A DNA stretch of 64,000 bases, taken from contig NW_004624783.1 of the NCBI RefSeq assembly GCF_000247695.1, positions 4,197,620 to 4,261,619 on the forward strand, written 5' to 3'. Each line of letters begins with the position of its first letter. The stretch's first letter is position 1. Both the position numbers and the translations under genes were made by a program. The notes under the pieces were generated by a model. It did not search any database and had not been told where the DNA came from. It was given only the letters and a program-made list of their open reading frames with translations. This document shows, piece after piece, positions 35,840 through 47,138 of this stretch. The stretch is from Heterocephalus glaber. Lineage: Eukaryota > Chordata > Mammalia > Rodentia > Bathyergidae.

Positions 35840-35983
35840 CAGGGAGTGTCTTTTACTCCCACCTCCCCTGCTGTTCCTGAGAGTCTACTGCACAGCAAAA
35901 GGGGCTGGGAGGTTCTGTGGGGTCCAGGGTCACAAGCACAGCTGGAAGCACTGGGGCTCGCGGGTCTCTCTCTCCTCCTGCAG

Positions 35984-36101
35984 GATCGTGTGTGAGATGG
36001 GGGAGGCCAAGCCCAGCCAGCACGCGGGCTTTGTGGAGATCTGTGTGGCCCTGTGTCGGCCTGAGTTTATGGCCCGCTCCTCGCAGCTCTACTACTTCAT
36101 G
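35984..36101 (+). CDS. PLXNA4: PLXNA4 exon i: IPT1, second part
   Basis: The first base completes Gln378, and codons 379-417 follow. The peptide is IVCEMGEAKPSQHAGFVEIC, then RPEFMARSSQLYYFM. C381 and the cysteines at about 398 and 402 belong to the end of the first IPT module. The acceptor is tcctgcag and the donor gtgagt. The exon ends in phase 0. Confidence 0.96.
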
Positions 36102-36404
36102 GTGAGTCCTGACCACCACAAAGCTCATGACTGTTATTGCTAGGTCCTGCCAGACCTTCTAGCAAACACAGGGCAAGGCCCTGCAGGCCTGCCCCCTCCT
36201 GTCACGGGAGTCCTTTTCTGTCATAAGTGGGAAGAATAAGATCCAGGCTCAAATCCAGACTTAGCTATGCCTGTTTGTGTGGCTCTAGGTACGATGCAGT
36301 AGCCCTTGGTTCCCAGTGTCCCCGCCTGGCTGAATGGAGGGGTGGCACAGTGGGTGAGTGTGTGCTGTACACATAAAGACTCCTGGGACTTGTTACCCGT
36401 GCTC

Positions 36405-36530
36405 TACCAGTTACTAACCAGGCGAACTTTGGCAAGTTACTTAATTTTTCTGTGCCTCAGTTTCTTCACTTGTAAAATGGAGACACTAATAGCACCTACA
36501 ACATGGCATCATGAAAATTCCATAAAATGT
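36405..36530 (+). mobile_element. MIR SINE
   Basis: The sequence contains the MIR landmark 'ggcaagttacttaatttttctgtgcctcagtttcttcacttgtaaaatgg', followed by 'agacactaatagcacc'. Confidence 0.85.
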
Positions 36531-39500
36531 ACTCATTCATTCTGCTGTCATTTCCTGTGTTACCTGTCATTGGCACTATCATTGCCAAATCCTCGCCTTT
36601 CCCTGTACACTCATGCCCATCACTCCCAGCCCATCATCTTCCCTTCCACCCACCCACTCATCAGCAGCCCTGCCCCCATGACCTCTTTACTGCTTCTTTC
36701 ACTTGTCCTGCATCTCATGGCCCCGCATTCCACCTCCACATCCCATCCATCTCCCCCTACCCACACCGTTACCCCACCTCTCATCCACCACCCCTTTCTT
36801 CCTGCCATGGCCGCTCTGCAGATCACCCCATCCTACCAGGCCTTGACTCCCATCCGGCCTGAACAGTCCTGTCAAGTGGCTCTGGAGGACAGAGGGTTTG
36901 GGATCCCTTGGCCTTGCGATTGGATTGTGGGGAGATTGGAGACATGGCACCTTCCCTGCCACACACACCCAGTGTTTTCAAAACTGACTTCTCACGTGAA
37001 TGACAGCTATGATGGTGTGATTTCCTCAGGGTCCTGGGCTGCTTTTGAAAGCTGGAGGCCTGAGGTAATGGAGTTTAGGCCTGGGCATCAAATGCTCTGA
37101 AATATTGCCGTGGGAAATCCTGCCCCCTTCCTCCTTCCTCCCTTTCCTCTTGTCTTCCTTGCTGCCTTTCTTCCCTCTTTCCTTTGGGTTCTTTTTTGTC
37201 CCTTCAACTGACAGCATTCATTGCCTTGTGCAATACCCCTCACCATATTTTTGATAAATACTTGTTTAGTTATGTTGAATGCTGTAATGTAATTTGGTGG
37301 CTCTGGCTGTGGGGTTGTGATGATAACTAACAGCCAGCACAGCGCCTCTCACAGTCTCCAAGGTGGGTGAGACCGGCTGCAGCTAAAGACTTGAACATGG
37401 TGGGGTGAACCTCAGAGAAATGCAGGTCAGATGCCCCTCCACACCTCTGCTCCTGGGAAACCAGCCTCCCTTTAGGCGCCGCTGGCTGTTACTGAACCCA
37501 CACTGGTGACATTCCTGCTCGCCAGGTTCTGGGCATGGAATATGGCTCTGGATCACCTGGCAGCCAAGAGGAAGAAGGAGGCAACCACTACATGGCCAAA
37601 GCAAGCATCCGGGCTTCCACAGCCAGCCAGTCAGCCAGCCAGATGGTTTCCATCCTGTGTCCTTGGCAGTGACCCTGGATGACAGAGTAGACAGGACTAG
37701 GGGAGCCTCTACCTCACTATTTGAGGCATTTCCTTTGGGCTCCCTCTAACATGTTCCTCTGTGAACCTCCAACCTCTGTGCCCAAGCCTGACCTATCCAG
37801 GATGTCGGCCCTCCAGCACAGTGCATCCCCTCTTGCCCATTTCTGCCTGTAGCCTGTCCCCCAGTCCCAGTAGTCTTAGTGGATTGTCCCTTGGCTTCCA
37901 TGAATTCCGGATAGCCATCATCACCATGTCCTGGAGTCTCACTTTTCCTATTCTCTTTGCTCCCACCATTTCCCCCTTAAATCTGTATTTGGCCTGTGCC
38001 CCGTGTAACACCTCTACCTCCATGAAGAACTCATTTGCATCAAGCTGTCTCTACTTTGAGCATCCTGAGTTCTCTGCCTGAGGACTGCCTGAGTTCTCTG
38101 GTGTGCTCACCTTCCCTGCCCAATCCTATCTCTCCAACTTTCACCTTTCCCACCTCCTTCCCCTCTGTCTTCTTCCCCTGGCTGCACTAAGCCACATCTT
38201 CCATTCTGCAGAGCCCAGCCCATGCCCCACCCTCTGTCTTCTCTGAATACAGAGCTGAGCTGGGCATGCCACAGCTCTTGCAGCCCACCCTTTGGTGCCA
38301 GAGCATCTTCCTGCACCACACTCCGTGGGTCCTCTTCAGCTGGGCTCCTCTTCTTGTATGCATTAGGGTCCCTAGAAAAGCAGCATTTGTCCAGGCCAGA
38401 CTGTGATTTCCATGGGGACCTTGGGGAGTTGGCAGCCATTCCTAGAATAAGGTTGACCCTGATGTACACAGGAGATGAGAACTGAGGAAGGGAGAGAGCA
38501 GCGGGCGAGAAGGAGGAGAAACAGAGTCAGATCAGAAGCTGTGGAGAGAGATACCACAAGACAAACAGGCCATGAGCCAGTGGTCCTTTGGCTCAAGACT
38601 GATGTCGCTTTTGTATTTGAAGGGCACCTCCGAGAAGCTACCTGGTGCCTCATGTCCACTCACTGGGGAAGACTTTGAGGAAGACCAATGCTAGTAACAC
38701 TGGCCTTGTCCTCTGGTCCAGTTACTGAAGGATTGAGTCATGGAGTCCCCAAACCCCCTCAGAGCTCCAAATGTCTCCTAGTGGCAACAAGGTCAGAGGT
38801 CTCCATGAGCCTCCTCCGGAGGCAGGGAGGGACGGAACTCCCTCTGTCATGCTTCCAAGCATCCAGAGCCCCACTGCCTTCTCAGCCAGGTGGCAGGTGG
38901 GGGCCACTCCCCGGATCCCACACAGAAGCCCCTCTCTGTTGGAGTCCCGGGACTCTGGAGAACTCCTTCCTCTGGCTCCTCTGGGGGCCCACTGGGGAGT
39001 CCTGTTTTAGGAGGTGCTTTTCAGGACCTGGGGTGTCTCTTCCCGATGCAAAAGTTGGGGGCAGGTTGGGATTTCCTTCCACAAATCAGTCCAGGCTCTG
39101 ATCTGTGACTTATTTACCCTAAACTCAACCTCCAAGGCCAGGGAGTCTAGATCCAGGCCCTGCAGAGAATTCTTTATCTTCACGGACTACTTCCATCCAC
39201 AGAGCCAAGTGAGGAGGGGGCAAATAATGAAGGATTTGATTTCCCCTGCAAACCCACCGTGAAATATTTATGAAGCATGACTTGAATAATTAATAGTTTC
39301 TCACAACTCTAAAACACATCTCCATAACACCCTTTCCGCATCCCTGGAATAATCCCCCCGCCCTCTCCAGAGGCCCCCTGATAACAGCACCACTACAAAC
39401 CCCAGGGGTTTCCCCACTTTGGCCCTTTTAGGACCCCCCACAGGCTGGTTGGAGGGAGTGCTCACCCCCAGGCAGGCTAGGTTGGACTCTGCATCTAGGA

Positions 39501-39540
39501 CCATGCTGCCTCCTGCCTCCGAGCCATGTGCACAAATGGA

Positions 39541-39585
39541 CACCTCTCCCTCTCCCTCTCTCTCTCTCTCTCCCTCCCCCCCGCC
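39541..39585 (+). repeat. (CT)n-rich tract
   Basis: Imperfect CTCCCT and CT units end in a C run. The strand is polypyrimidine. Confidence 0.85.
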
Positions 39586-40334
39586 ACCCCACACCACACA
39601 CTTTTCCTTCCCTCTCCGAGGAAGTCAGCAGGCCCTTTGTGGTGGTGCTATTACAGAGCAAGACAACTGTCAAGAGCCTTGGAGAGAACTACTTTTTGGA
39701 TCAGCCCCCCTCCCCATCCTTGATTTTGTTACCAAAGAGGTTCTATCTTGTTCTCTGAGCCACAGAGCATGATCCAGGCAGAGCTGAGAAAGAGGTCTCT
39801 TTCCACCTCAGGGCAGGCCTGGGTCCACGCTGCCCTCTGTCTCTTTGTGTGCCCTGGCCCTGCACCTGAGTGCACACCAGGCAGTGGGTGTCTGCGTCTA
39901 TCAGGGCTCCCCTTTGCTCCCTGAGGTGTCACAGAAGGAGGCCTCCCTCAGGGAGGATGCCAACCTCTCTCTTTGGAGCCCAGTTCTTTTAGGGGACGGG
40001 GCTGGGGAGGGAAGAGGGCAATCTTCATTTAAATGCAGATACCAGCTTCTCACCTGGGACCAAGGAAAGTTTTTCCATTAAAATGCTAATGAAAGAAAGA
40101 ACTGCAACTGCAAATCCCCAGCTGTTGCGGTTTCTTCCCTGCCCCCCTCACAGCCCTGCTCTTCTTCCTGTCCCATCCTGGTAGGGGCTCTGGTCTGGCC
40201 TGAAAAGAGACGACTCTTCTTTGTGTCTCTCTCACAGCCCATGGCTCTGGCCACTGGGCGCTGTGGGCAGCTCTCTGGAGAAGCCTGCGGAAGGGATACG
40301 TCACCTTCCCCAAAGCAGTGAGACTATAGATGGG

Positions 40335-40480
40335 AAAGGTTGTTGGGAACTCCTGCTCTGGAGTCAAATGTCAGTTATGCCACTTTTTGACTGTGTAACC
40401 TTGGAAAACTTACTTAAAGTCTCTGGATCTCATCCGTAAAATAGATAATAATACCTTCATTATAGAGTTGATTGGACAAT
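40335..40480 (+). mobile_element. MIR SINE
   Basis: The order 'ctggagtcaaatgtcagttatgcc', 'gactgtgtaaccttggaaaa', 'aaagtctctggatctcatccgtaaaat' and 'agataataataccttcat' is that of a sense MIR. Confidence 0.85.
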
Positions 40481-40733
40481 TGTAGGTATGTGTGTGTACA
40501 GGTGTGTATATTGCTATAGATGAGGATGTAAAGCCTGACAGAACATCAGTACATGGCAGCTGTCTTTATTGCTGTCATAAATACAGTGATGCAAACTCTT
40601 AAGGTCCCAGACATCGCCTATTCTCACAGCCACCTTGATTGAAGGTTCCAGAAGACAGCTTGGGCAAGGAGCAGCCCAATGCCACCTCTACTCTGCCAGG
40701 CATCATGTCTCAGGCTTGTCCTTTCCTACACAG

Positions 40734-40870
40734 ACCCTGACGCTCTTAGACCTAAAGCCCAGCCGGGGGCCCATGTCTGGGGGCACCCAAGTGACCATCA
40801 CGGGCACCAATCTGAACGCGGGCAGCAACGTGGTGGTGATGTTTGGAAAGCAGCCCTGCCTCTTCCACAG
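40734..40870 (+). CDS. PLXNA4: PLXNA4 exon j: IPT2, first part
   Basis: Codons 418-462 plus two bases of codon 463. The peptide starts TLTLLDLKPSRGPMSGGTQV and continues TITGTNLNAGSNVVVMFGKQ. GPMSGGTQVTITGTN is the IPT signature. The acceptor is ctacacag. The donor gtaacc is relatively weak. Confidence 0.97.
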
Positions 40871-42011
40871 GTAACCCCAGGAGCCCTGGGGTGGGGGCAG
40901 ATGCGTCACTACCTGGGGCAGGTAGGGAGGGACAGCCAAAGGCAGGGACTTCCTGGCTAACTCTTGGAAGTACTTGCTGCTCCCTGAGAAAGTGTCTGAG
41001 GGGGGAGCACTGTGGCTCATCTGGAGCCCTGGTACAGAATGCAGCTTGAAATCTACTCTAGAGCCTGTTCCTAGGGCAGCACCTCTCCAGCTGCCATGGA
41101 GCCAGCTGGGACTCAGCGCTGACAGAATAGCACCAAGGCTGACCCTCCCGGGTGGGTGGCTTTCCCTTCCTGTGCCACCCTCCAGCCCAGCAGGGCACAC
41201 CTGGTCTCCCAGGAGCTCCGGAAGATGCCCGGCCTGAAGGTCTCTAGAGAGAGGCATTCTTAGAGGGGTCTGTGCTGAGGGCTCTCCTGAGGCTGAAGTA
41301 GGAGCAGCCCAGAGCCTACTCTAGTAGTGTTAAAGAACAAACTACTCTGACATCTGTTAAAATGGCAAGGAAGGCTTGGTCAAGACAGCTGCAACAGAGT
41401 GGACACTGTCACAATAAGGGAGAGAGACAGCTCAACTCCAAGTGCAGAGAACACAGCTGGGGACTGAGAGCCAACCAACAGAATGAGGAGTCTTGGGAGG
41501 GAGAACTAGGAAGAAGAGTTCCCAAGGTGACTTGGGATTCTTGCCAGTGGAAGGCCAGGGTCATCAGTGATCAAGGGCTTGTGTTGGGAGCAATGCTACA
41601 TAATTCTAGGGAAAAATCATTTGGTTAGCCTAGTTCTCTTGCCTACAGCCCAGCTACAGAATAACTCCAGTTTGGCCTCCGGTCACAACTGAGACTTCAG
41701 CGATCCAGTGATGCTGTGGCCCCCAACAGGCTTGGGATCCTCACCAGACTGATTTAGCATGATTCTTAGTAAAATAAAGGCTACGCAGACCAAAGGCCCA
41801 GGACCAAGCCTGTGTGAATGCTGGGCTCAGCCAGCCTGTCTAGAGCTGGGTCCGGGACAGTCTGTGTTCCTGGTTCTTGAGTTTTGCATCCAAGCCAGTA
41901 CTCACCCTTTACCCCTGAGGAGCCTGATTCATATGGGGAGTGGGGTGTAATTCCCCGGACCACCATCCTCTCAACATCCAGGGGCCCACTGCTCTGCCTT
42001 CCCTCCTCCAG
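40871..42011 (+). other. Intron j-k (1.1 kb)
   Basis: No recognised feature. The part at 41340-41780 has the texture of an old LTR, but I could not assign a family. The acceptor ctccag ends at 42011. Confidence 0.75.
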
Positions 42012-42176
42012 GCGATCTCCATCCTTCATTGTCTGCAACACCACGTCCTCAAATGAGGTTCTGGAGATGAAGGTGACAGTGCAGGTGGACAGGGCCAGGA
42101 TCCGCCAGGACCTGGTCTTCCAGTATGTGGAGGACCCCACCATTGTTCGCATTGAGCCAGAGTGGAGTATTGTCAG
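42012..42176 (+). CDS. PLXNA4: PLXNA4 exon k: end of IPT2 and start of IPT3
   Basis: The first base completes Arg463. Codons 464-517 follow, plus two bases of codon 518. The peptide starts RSPSFIVCNTTSSNEV (sequon N471-T-T). LVFQYVEDPTIVRIEPEWSI is the junction where the third IPT begins. The exon is 165 bases and phase-symmetric, so its skipping would keep frame. The donor is gtagga. Confidence 0.97.
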
Positions 42177-44776
42177 GTAGGAGCTGCTCTGAGTGTACCG
42201 TCATGCCTCTGGGCCTCAGTTTCCCTTCGGTAGCTCTCAAAAGCCAAGGAGAGTCCTGGGGGCCCAGTCCTGCTTTGGAGACTAATGGACTGGGTTTGGT
42301 TCTGAACACCCCCAAATTAGACTACCCTCCTACAGTGGCTCCCTCCTTGCATCTGCATGCAGGACCCGGTCTGGAGGCCGAGCCCTGATTTCAGGACTTG
42401 CAGGCTCTGTCCCCTTCCCACAGTGGGTGCCAGATCCCTCACTATGGCAAATGGGGGCATTCTGGTTCTGCCTCAGGCTGAGGTTTGTGGGAAAAGGAAT
42501 GAGATCAGAGCCAACTTCTCTGAAGGGCAGGGTGTAGGCCTGGTTCCTTGCTTCCCTTAATGTCTACCACGAGGGCACTGAATATCCCAGGCGACTGAAC
42601 CAGTGTTGGATGCTGGTATAGAAAGACCCTGATGAAGAGGGAAGCTCTTCAGCCATTTACCTGGGGCAAGTCACAAACTCTTCCACCTTTTCTGAAAGTC
42701 CCCTGGGGATTTTGGAACCTGAGGCTCTCCAGGGTCTCTGGAAGGGTGTACCTCCCAGCAAAGGTGGGACTGCGTGCAGACAGCATGTGTCTGCTTTTCC
42801 TGGTCCTGGAGGATGTATGAAACTGTGCAGGCTCAGCTCCCTCCTCTGCTCCTTTCCCAGGCCTCAGCCCTGTCCTTTCTGTCCCTGACAGAGTTCAGTC
42901 CTCCCCAGACCAACACTATCTGCTCCAGCTCTGAGTGTGATAGGCTTAGGGACAGCATGAAGAAGTGCTGTCCATGGCTAGAGCAGGGACCAGTCCAGTC
43001 AAAGGTAAGTCTTGAAACTAGTGGTCCCCGGGCCAAATCTGGCTGGCCACTGGCTTTTTAAAAGACAGTTTCATTAACACACAGCCATGGCATTCTATCT
43101 GTATAGTTTCTAGCTGCTTTCTTACCACCACAGCGGAGTTGAGAAATTGTGACAGGGACCATTAGGCCTGTAGAACCTAAAGTATTTACTGTGTAGCCCT
43201 TTGCAGAAAGTGTGTGCCACCCCCTGCCTTAGCCCAGAGAAAAGACAGTGTGGCTGCTGGGGTGAGATGTGGCTGTCCTCAGCAGTCACTGGGTCAGGCC
43301 ACCCTAGGAGCTTTAGACATGATCTTGATGCAGATGAAGAGGATAAGGCATAGAGAGGGAGACACCCTGTCAAAAGGCACATCAGCACTTGACCCTAGGG
43401 CTGGTGAATCCAGGGAACGAGTGTAGCCCCTCCTGGTTTACTCACTATGAGCTGGGACTCTGAGAAATTCACAGCCTCAGTTAATGTCATCATCACAGGA
43501 AGAGACATGTCACCCTTCCTGGTGCTCACCAGCCATGCCCTTGTCAGGCTCACAGCAAGAAGGAGGCTGGAGACTTTTCTAGTTTGGCCACCCAGTTGCG
43601 GTGCTACTTGCTAGGTTAAGGAAGTCTGAGGATGGGAGGGACTCTGCACAACTCTGCACATGGCATGGCTCTGCACTGCTCAACAAGCAGCCCTGTTGGC
43701 CTGGAGACAGGATAGGGGCATTGCACCTGCATATGGAACTGATGATGGAGAAGACTGGGAAGATGGCTGGATACCCCAGGCTCATCTTGCCTACTACTGG
43801 GACAAAAGATGCTCTCTGATGTCACAGGAACCTATGTGTGTTCAAAGAGCAAAGGAAAGAAGGAACTGGGAGCCTAAAGTTGGGCAGATAGATAGATGGG
43901 TAGAAATCAATCTGGGTGGTAAGGAGTCTCACCTACCGTGCTTAAAACAAATTAACTTGCCAAGCCTTTTTATATAGCAGGGATCTTTTCAAAGATGCTC
44001 CTTTGTCTAGAAATCAAGTCAATCCTTGCTCTCCTTTGAGTAGCCCCCAAGGAAGATTCAGCCCAGCAGAGTGCTGTCCACGCCTTCTTGCCAGCTCCTC
44101 AGCCTCCCTGGGGACATGGCATCCTTTGAAGGGCTATGCCAAGGTAAATCTCCTGAAGCCCCTCCATCAGTGTCCTGTGCACCACAAGGTGCAGGAGACC
44201 TGAGTCTGGAGCCTCCCACACATAACTCCTGAAGAAGTTTTCTGAGTGCTTGGACCACTGCTTTTCCCACATAGTGACCTGTTGAATCCTCCAAGGGCAA
44301 AGGTTTTAGTTTGATTGCCAAGGAGCCAGAGGAAGCTATGCTTGGACCCTGCAGGATCTGACGGGACATCTGGAGAAAGGATTCCATTAAACCAAGGGCA
44401 AGGTGAAAAAAAGTCTCAAGAGTGGCGAGGACTCCAGGAACTGGGGCAGCTGGCTTAGTCAGGCTCGGGTCAGGGGCCCTTGAGACCTAAGGGCTGTGCT
44501 GTCACCTGGGTCTCCTCACACTGACCTCACTCCAAGTCAGCTCAACAAAGGATGCCACAGACATCTGGACATCATTGTCTTCTCCTTGGCTGCTGAGATG
44601 CTCATTCTTATTACCATGCACTTGGCTTGTCATCCTTGTCCCCAAGAACATTATTGTGCTGTCTGCTTATCATTGTTCTTATTGTCAGAACATATCGTGA
44701 TTATCATCACTGTCGCCATCGGGTGCTATTGTTCCTTTCCTGTGATTCATGTGCCCCTTTCTTCTGTCCCTGGCAG
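42177..44776 (+). other. Intron k-l (2.6 kb)
   Basis: The intron is non-coding, with no clear repeat larger than a possible MIR fragment at its start ('tgcctctgggcctcagtttccc', near 42203). The acceptor is ctggcag, ending at 44776. Confidence 0.7.
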
Positions 44777-44870
44777 TGGAAACACACCCATTGCTGTCTG
44801 GGGCACTCACCTGGACCTCATTCAGAACCCCCAGATCCGTGCCAAGCATGGAGGGAAGGAGCACATCAAT
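44777..44870 (+). CDS. PLXNA4: PLXNA4 exon l: IPT3, middle part
   Basis: The first base completes Ser518, and codons 519-549 follow. The peptide is GNTPIAVWGTHLDLIQNPQI, then KHGGKEHIN. The acceptor is ctggcag and the donor gtgagt. The exon ends in phase 0. The reading frame also happens to stay open in the flanking intron on both sides, without a function I can support. Confidence 0.96.
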
Positions 44871-45272
44871 GTGAGTCCAACATGTTCCTTCCAAAGGGTG
44901 GGGCATCCCAGGCACCCCTGACCACAGAGGAACACAGTCTGTGGCCACCCCCCTCAGAGCTGGGATGGTGGGCATTTTCAGGCCGACAGGCCTGGAGGAC
45001 CTATCATTCCCAGAGTTTCTGGGGTGTCACATGCCGACTCCTCCACCCCTCCAACCCCCTGCTGCTCCCTAGCTTAGAAAATATCCTAGTCACTGCCAAA
45101 CCCACTGTGGGCAAAGCCAGAGTGAGGTGACAGCCACAGAATATAAGCCCAAGTGCAGCTCCCTCATCCACAATCCTGTAAACCCCCGATGCATTGACAA
45201 TTTCTGGGGAGACCCAGCCCATGTGGGGCTGTGCAGATATACCATCTTCTCCCTCTCTGTCCCCTCCCACAG
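44871..45272 (+). other. Intron l-m (402 bp)
   Basis: The intron is short, with no repeat. It ends with a pyrimidine-rich acceptor at 45272. Confidence 0.85.
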
Positions 45273-45512
45273 ATCTGCGAGGTTCTGAATGCTACCGAGA
45301 TGACCTGCCAGGCTCCAGCCCTGGCCCTCGATCCTGACTACCAGTCAGACCTCACTGAGAGGCCTGAGGAGTTTGGCTTCATCCTGGACAATGTCCAATC
45401 TCTGCTCATCCTCAACAAGACCAATTTCACCTACTATCCCAACCCTGTATTTGAAGCCTTTGGACCCTCGGGTATCCTGGAACTGAAGCCCGGTACCCCC
45501 ATCATCCTGAAG
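45273..45512 (+). CDS. PLXNA4: PLXNA4 exon m: end of IPT3 and start of IPT4
   Basis: Codons 550-629, phase 0 on both sides. Starting ICEVLNATEMTCQAPALALD, it ends the third IPT module. YPNPVFEAFGPSGI and ELKPGTPIILK begin the fourth. Sequons lie at N555-A-T, N597-K-T and N600-F-T. The donor gtagaa is weak. A stop codon follows directly in frame in the intron, so retention would truncate the receptor before the membrane. Confidence 0.97.
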
Positions 45513-46432
45513 GTAGAATGAGAGCAGGAAGAAAGGAGGCCACTGCATGGAGGGGGAGGGTATCCAGGCACAGGAAGAGGACAGAAGACACAGGCTCCTG
45601 ACAGATTTCACAACTGGTGTCCCTTGCAGAGGTTGTGTATAGAGCTCAGCATTCAACAGGCCTCATTTATCCAGGAAAGGCAGATCCACCTAGGCTATTG
45701 GAAGCCCAAGCTTTGGTCTTCAGAATCCAGGAAATAGGTGGTCCAAGACCCACACTGTGTCCTCCCATGTACTCCTTTGCAAAACATACCTTAAGTTTTC
45801 TTTGGAGCATGGGTTGCAAGTTAACTTTATCTTGTATGACAATTTGAATCAAGTACTAGTAACCGACCACAGCTATGTACTGGATTGAGAAGAATTCTGA
45901 GGCTGCATTAGGGATAACCTGAAAAAAGTACGTCAGTTATTGATTTCCCACTGGGGAGAAGGGAGGATGGTCATATATATGTTACATTAGTCCCTTTTCT
46001 GTTACTATCACAAAATACTTGAGGCTGGGTATTTTCAAAGAAAAGAGGTTTAATGTGCTCACAGTTTTAGAGGATGAAAGTCCAAATAGCGTGGTATTAA
46101 CTATTACTGTGGCAATAGGAGAGATCGCATGATGAGATAGGAAGCCAGAAGGCAGAGAGGGGACAGTAATGAGCTCCCACTAGGCCCCACTTCTTAAAGG
46201 TCCCATCACCTCTTACTGCCACTGAATGAAGGACCAAGCTTCTAACACGTGGCGTGAGAACCCTGGGGGGAAAACCACATTCCTGCCATAGCACATGCCT
46301 TGGACATGTCACTGTAGGTGGCCCCTCCACCATCTCACCAGCTGGATGGGATGTCTGGTATGAAGACGTGGCAGCCATCAGTGACTGAGGTTATGACTCT
46401 GGGTGGAAACGGGGGCTTTCCTGTGTGTCCAG
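45513..46432 (+). other. Intron m-n (920 bp)
   Basis: Apart from an antisense LTR fragment at about 45985-46293, no feature is visible. The acceptor tgtccag ends at 46432. Confidence 0.8.
45985..46293 (-). mobile_element. MaLR-like LTR fragment, antisense
   Basis: The plus strand reads 'acattagtcccttttctgttac', 'aatacttgaggctgggtattttc', 'aaagaaaagaggtttaatg', 'taggccccacttct' and 'gaaggaccaagcttctaac'. This is the reverse complement of an MST/THE1-type LTR. It ends about 140 bases before the next exon. Confidence 0.75.
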
Positions 46433-46579
46433 GGCAAAAACCTGATCCCACCCGTGGCTGGGGCCAATGTGAAGCTCAACTACACCGTTCTGGTCGGGGA
46501 GAAGCCGTGCACTGTGACTGTGTCGGATGTGCAGCTGCTCTGCGAGTCCCCCAACCTCATCGGCAGACACAAAGTGATG
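46433..46579 (+). CDS. PLXNA4: PLXNA4 exon n: IPT4, main part
   Basis: Codons 630-678, phase 0 on both sides (147 bases). The peptide is [20 protein letters not shown], then [16 protein letters not shown]645-Y-T is a sequon. The acceptor is tgtccag and the donor gtgagg. The frame remains open for 62 codons past the donor into the following short intron. Confidence 0.97.
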
Positions 46580-47138
46580 GTGAGGCTGGCAGGATCCCTT
46601 CCTGAGAGGAGCAGGTGGGAGCTATGCTGGGCGAGAGTAGAGCAGCCACCTCTGGGCCACCGGGGTTTTCAACGGGAGATCTCAGTCCATTACCAGCCAC
46701 CCGGCACCCATGCCGTGTCCCAGCTCCTCCCTTCCATTCTGTCCTTTTTTCTGTACCTCCTCCTGTGACAACAAGGGCACTGCAAGAGGGCCTTTGAGGA
46801 GAGCGCCATCTCTGGCCTAGGGAGACCCCCAGTGTCCTGTTCTGTGCCTCCGTGTCCACCACGACCAGGGGATGAGTCTCGGGGAAGCATGTCGTGGATG
46901 CTCTGTGGCTGCCTAGGCACCGGCTGTGTGCCATCTCCTGAAGATGACGTGGGTGTTCCCGACCCAGGAGCTGTGCGGATCCTCTTGTTGAGGGTTCCCT
47001 CTGCCATCTGTCCCCTCCCCCAGCCCCAGGGCCCTCTCCTCTCTTTCACACCCCGATGAGGCCCCTCTCTGCCCTCACACTCTTCCTCCTCCTGACACTG
47101 TCCCCACCCACACCCCCTCTCACCCCATGTGTCCCCAG
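46580..47138 (+). other. Intron n-o (559 bp)
   Basis: The intron is GC-rich and repeat-free. Read in the exon n frame it stays open until a TGA at 46766-46768. It ends with acceptor tccccag at 47138. Confidence 0.85.

Larger units (their letters stand above)
31682..35983 (+). other. Intron h-i (4.3 kb), transposon-rich
   Basis: Nearly the whole intron is old transposon: Tigger-like (31732-32061), L1 (about 32390-33205), Tigger/MER2-like (33207-33559), an AT repeat (33860-33895), L1 (33910-34700), a GT repeat (34751-34774), Tigger-like (34776-35095) and an antisense LTR (35565-35839). The LTR ends 145 bases before the exon. Confidence 0.8.
36102..40733 (+). other. Intron i-j (4.6 kb)
   Basis: The intron contains MIR traces (36240-36530 and 40335-40480) and a CT-rich tract (39540-39585). 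AT-rich, possibly conserved segments lie at 39230-39310 and 40020-40130. The stretch 36590-36830 is C-rich and pyrimidine-biased. No gene was recognised in 37100-39200. Confidence 0.75.

Noticed and set aside
36306..37100. 264-codon open frame on the plus strand
   Set aside because: It lies in an intron that contains a MIR, the peptide is low-complexity Pro/Ser/His from pyrimidine-rich DNA, and no domain or splice context supports it.
40985..41240. Open frame just after exon j as an alternative exon
   Set aside because: No suitable acceptor and donor pair and no plexin-like peptide.
41340..41780. Possible LTR or other retroelement
   Set aside because: The texture is repeat-like, but I could not match it to a family from memory, so it is only mentioned in the intron note.
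44496..44921. Extended coding region around exon l
   Set aside because: The frame is open on both sides, but good splice sites at 44776/44777 and 44870/44871 and plexin homology limit the exon to 94 bases.
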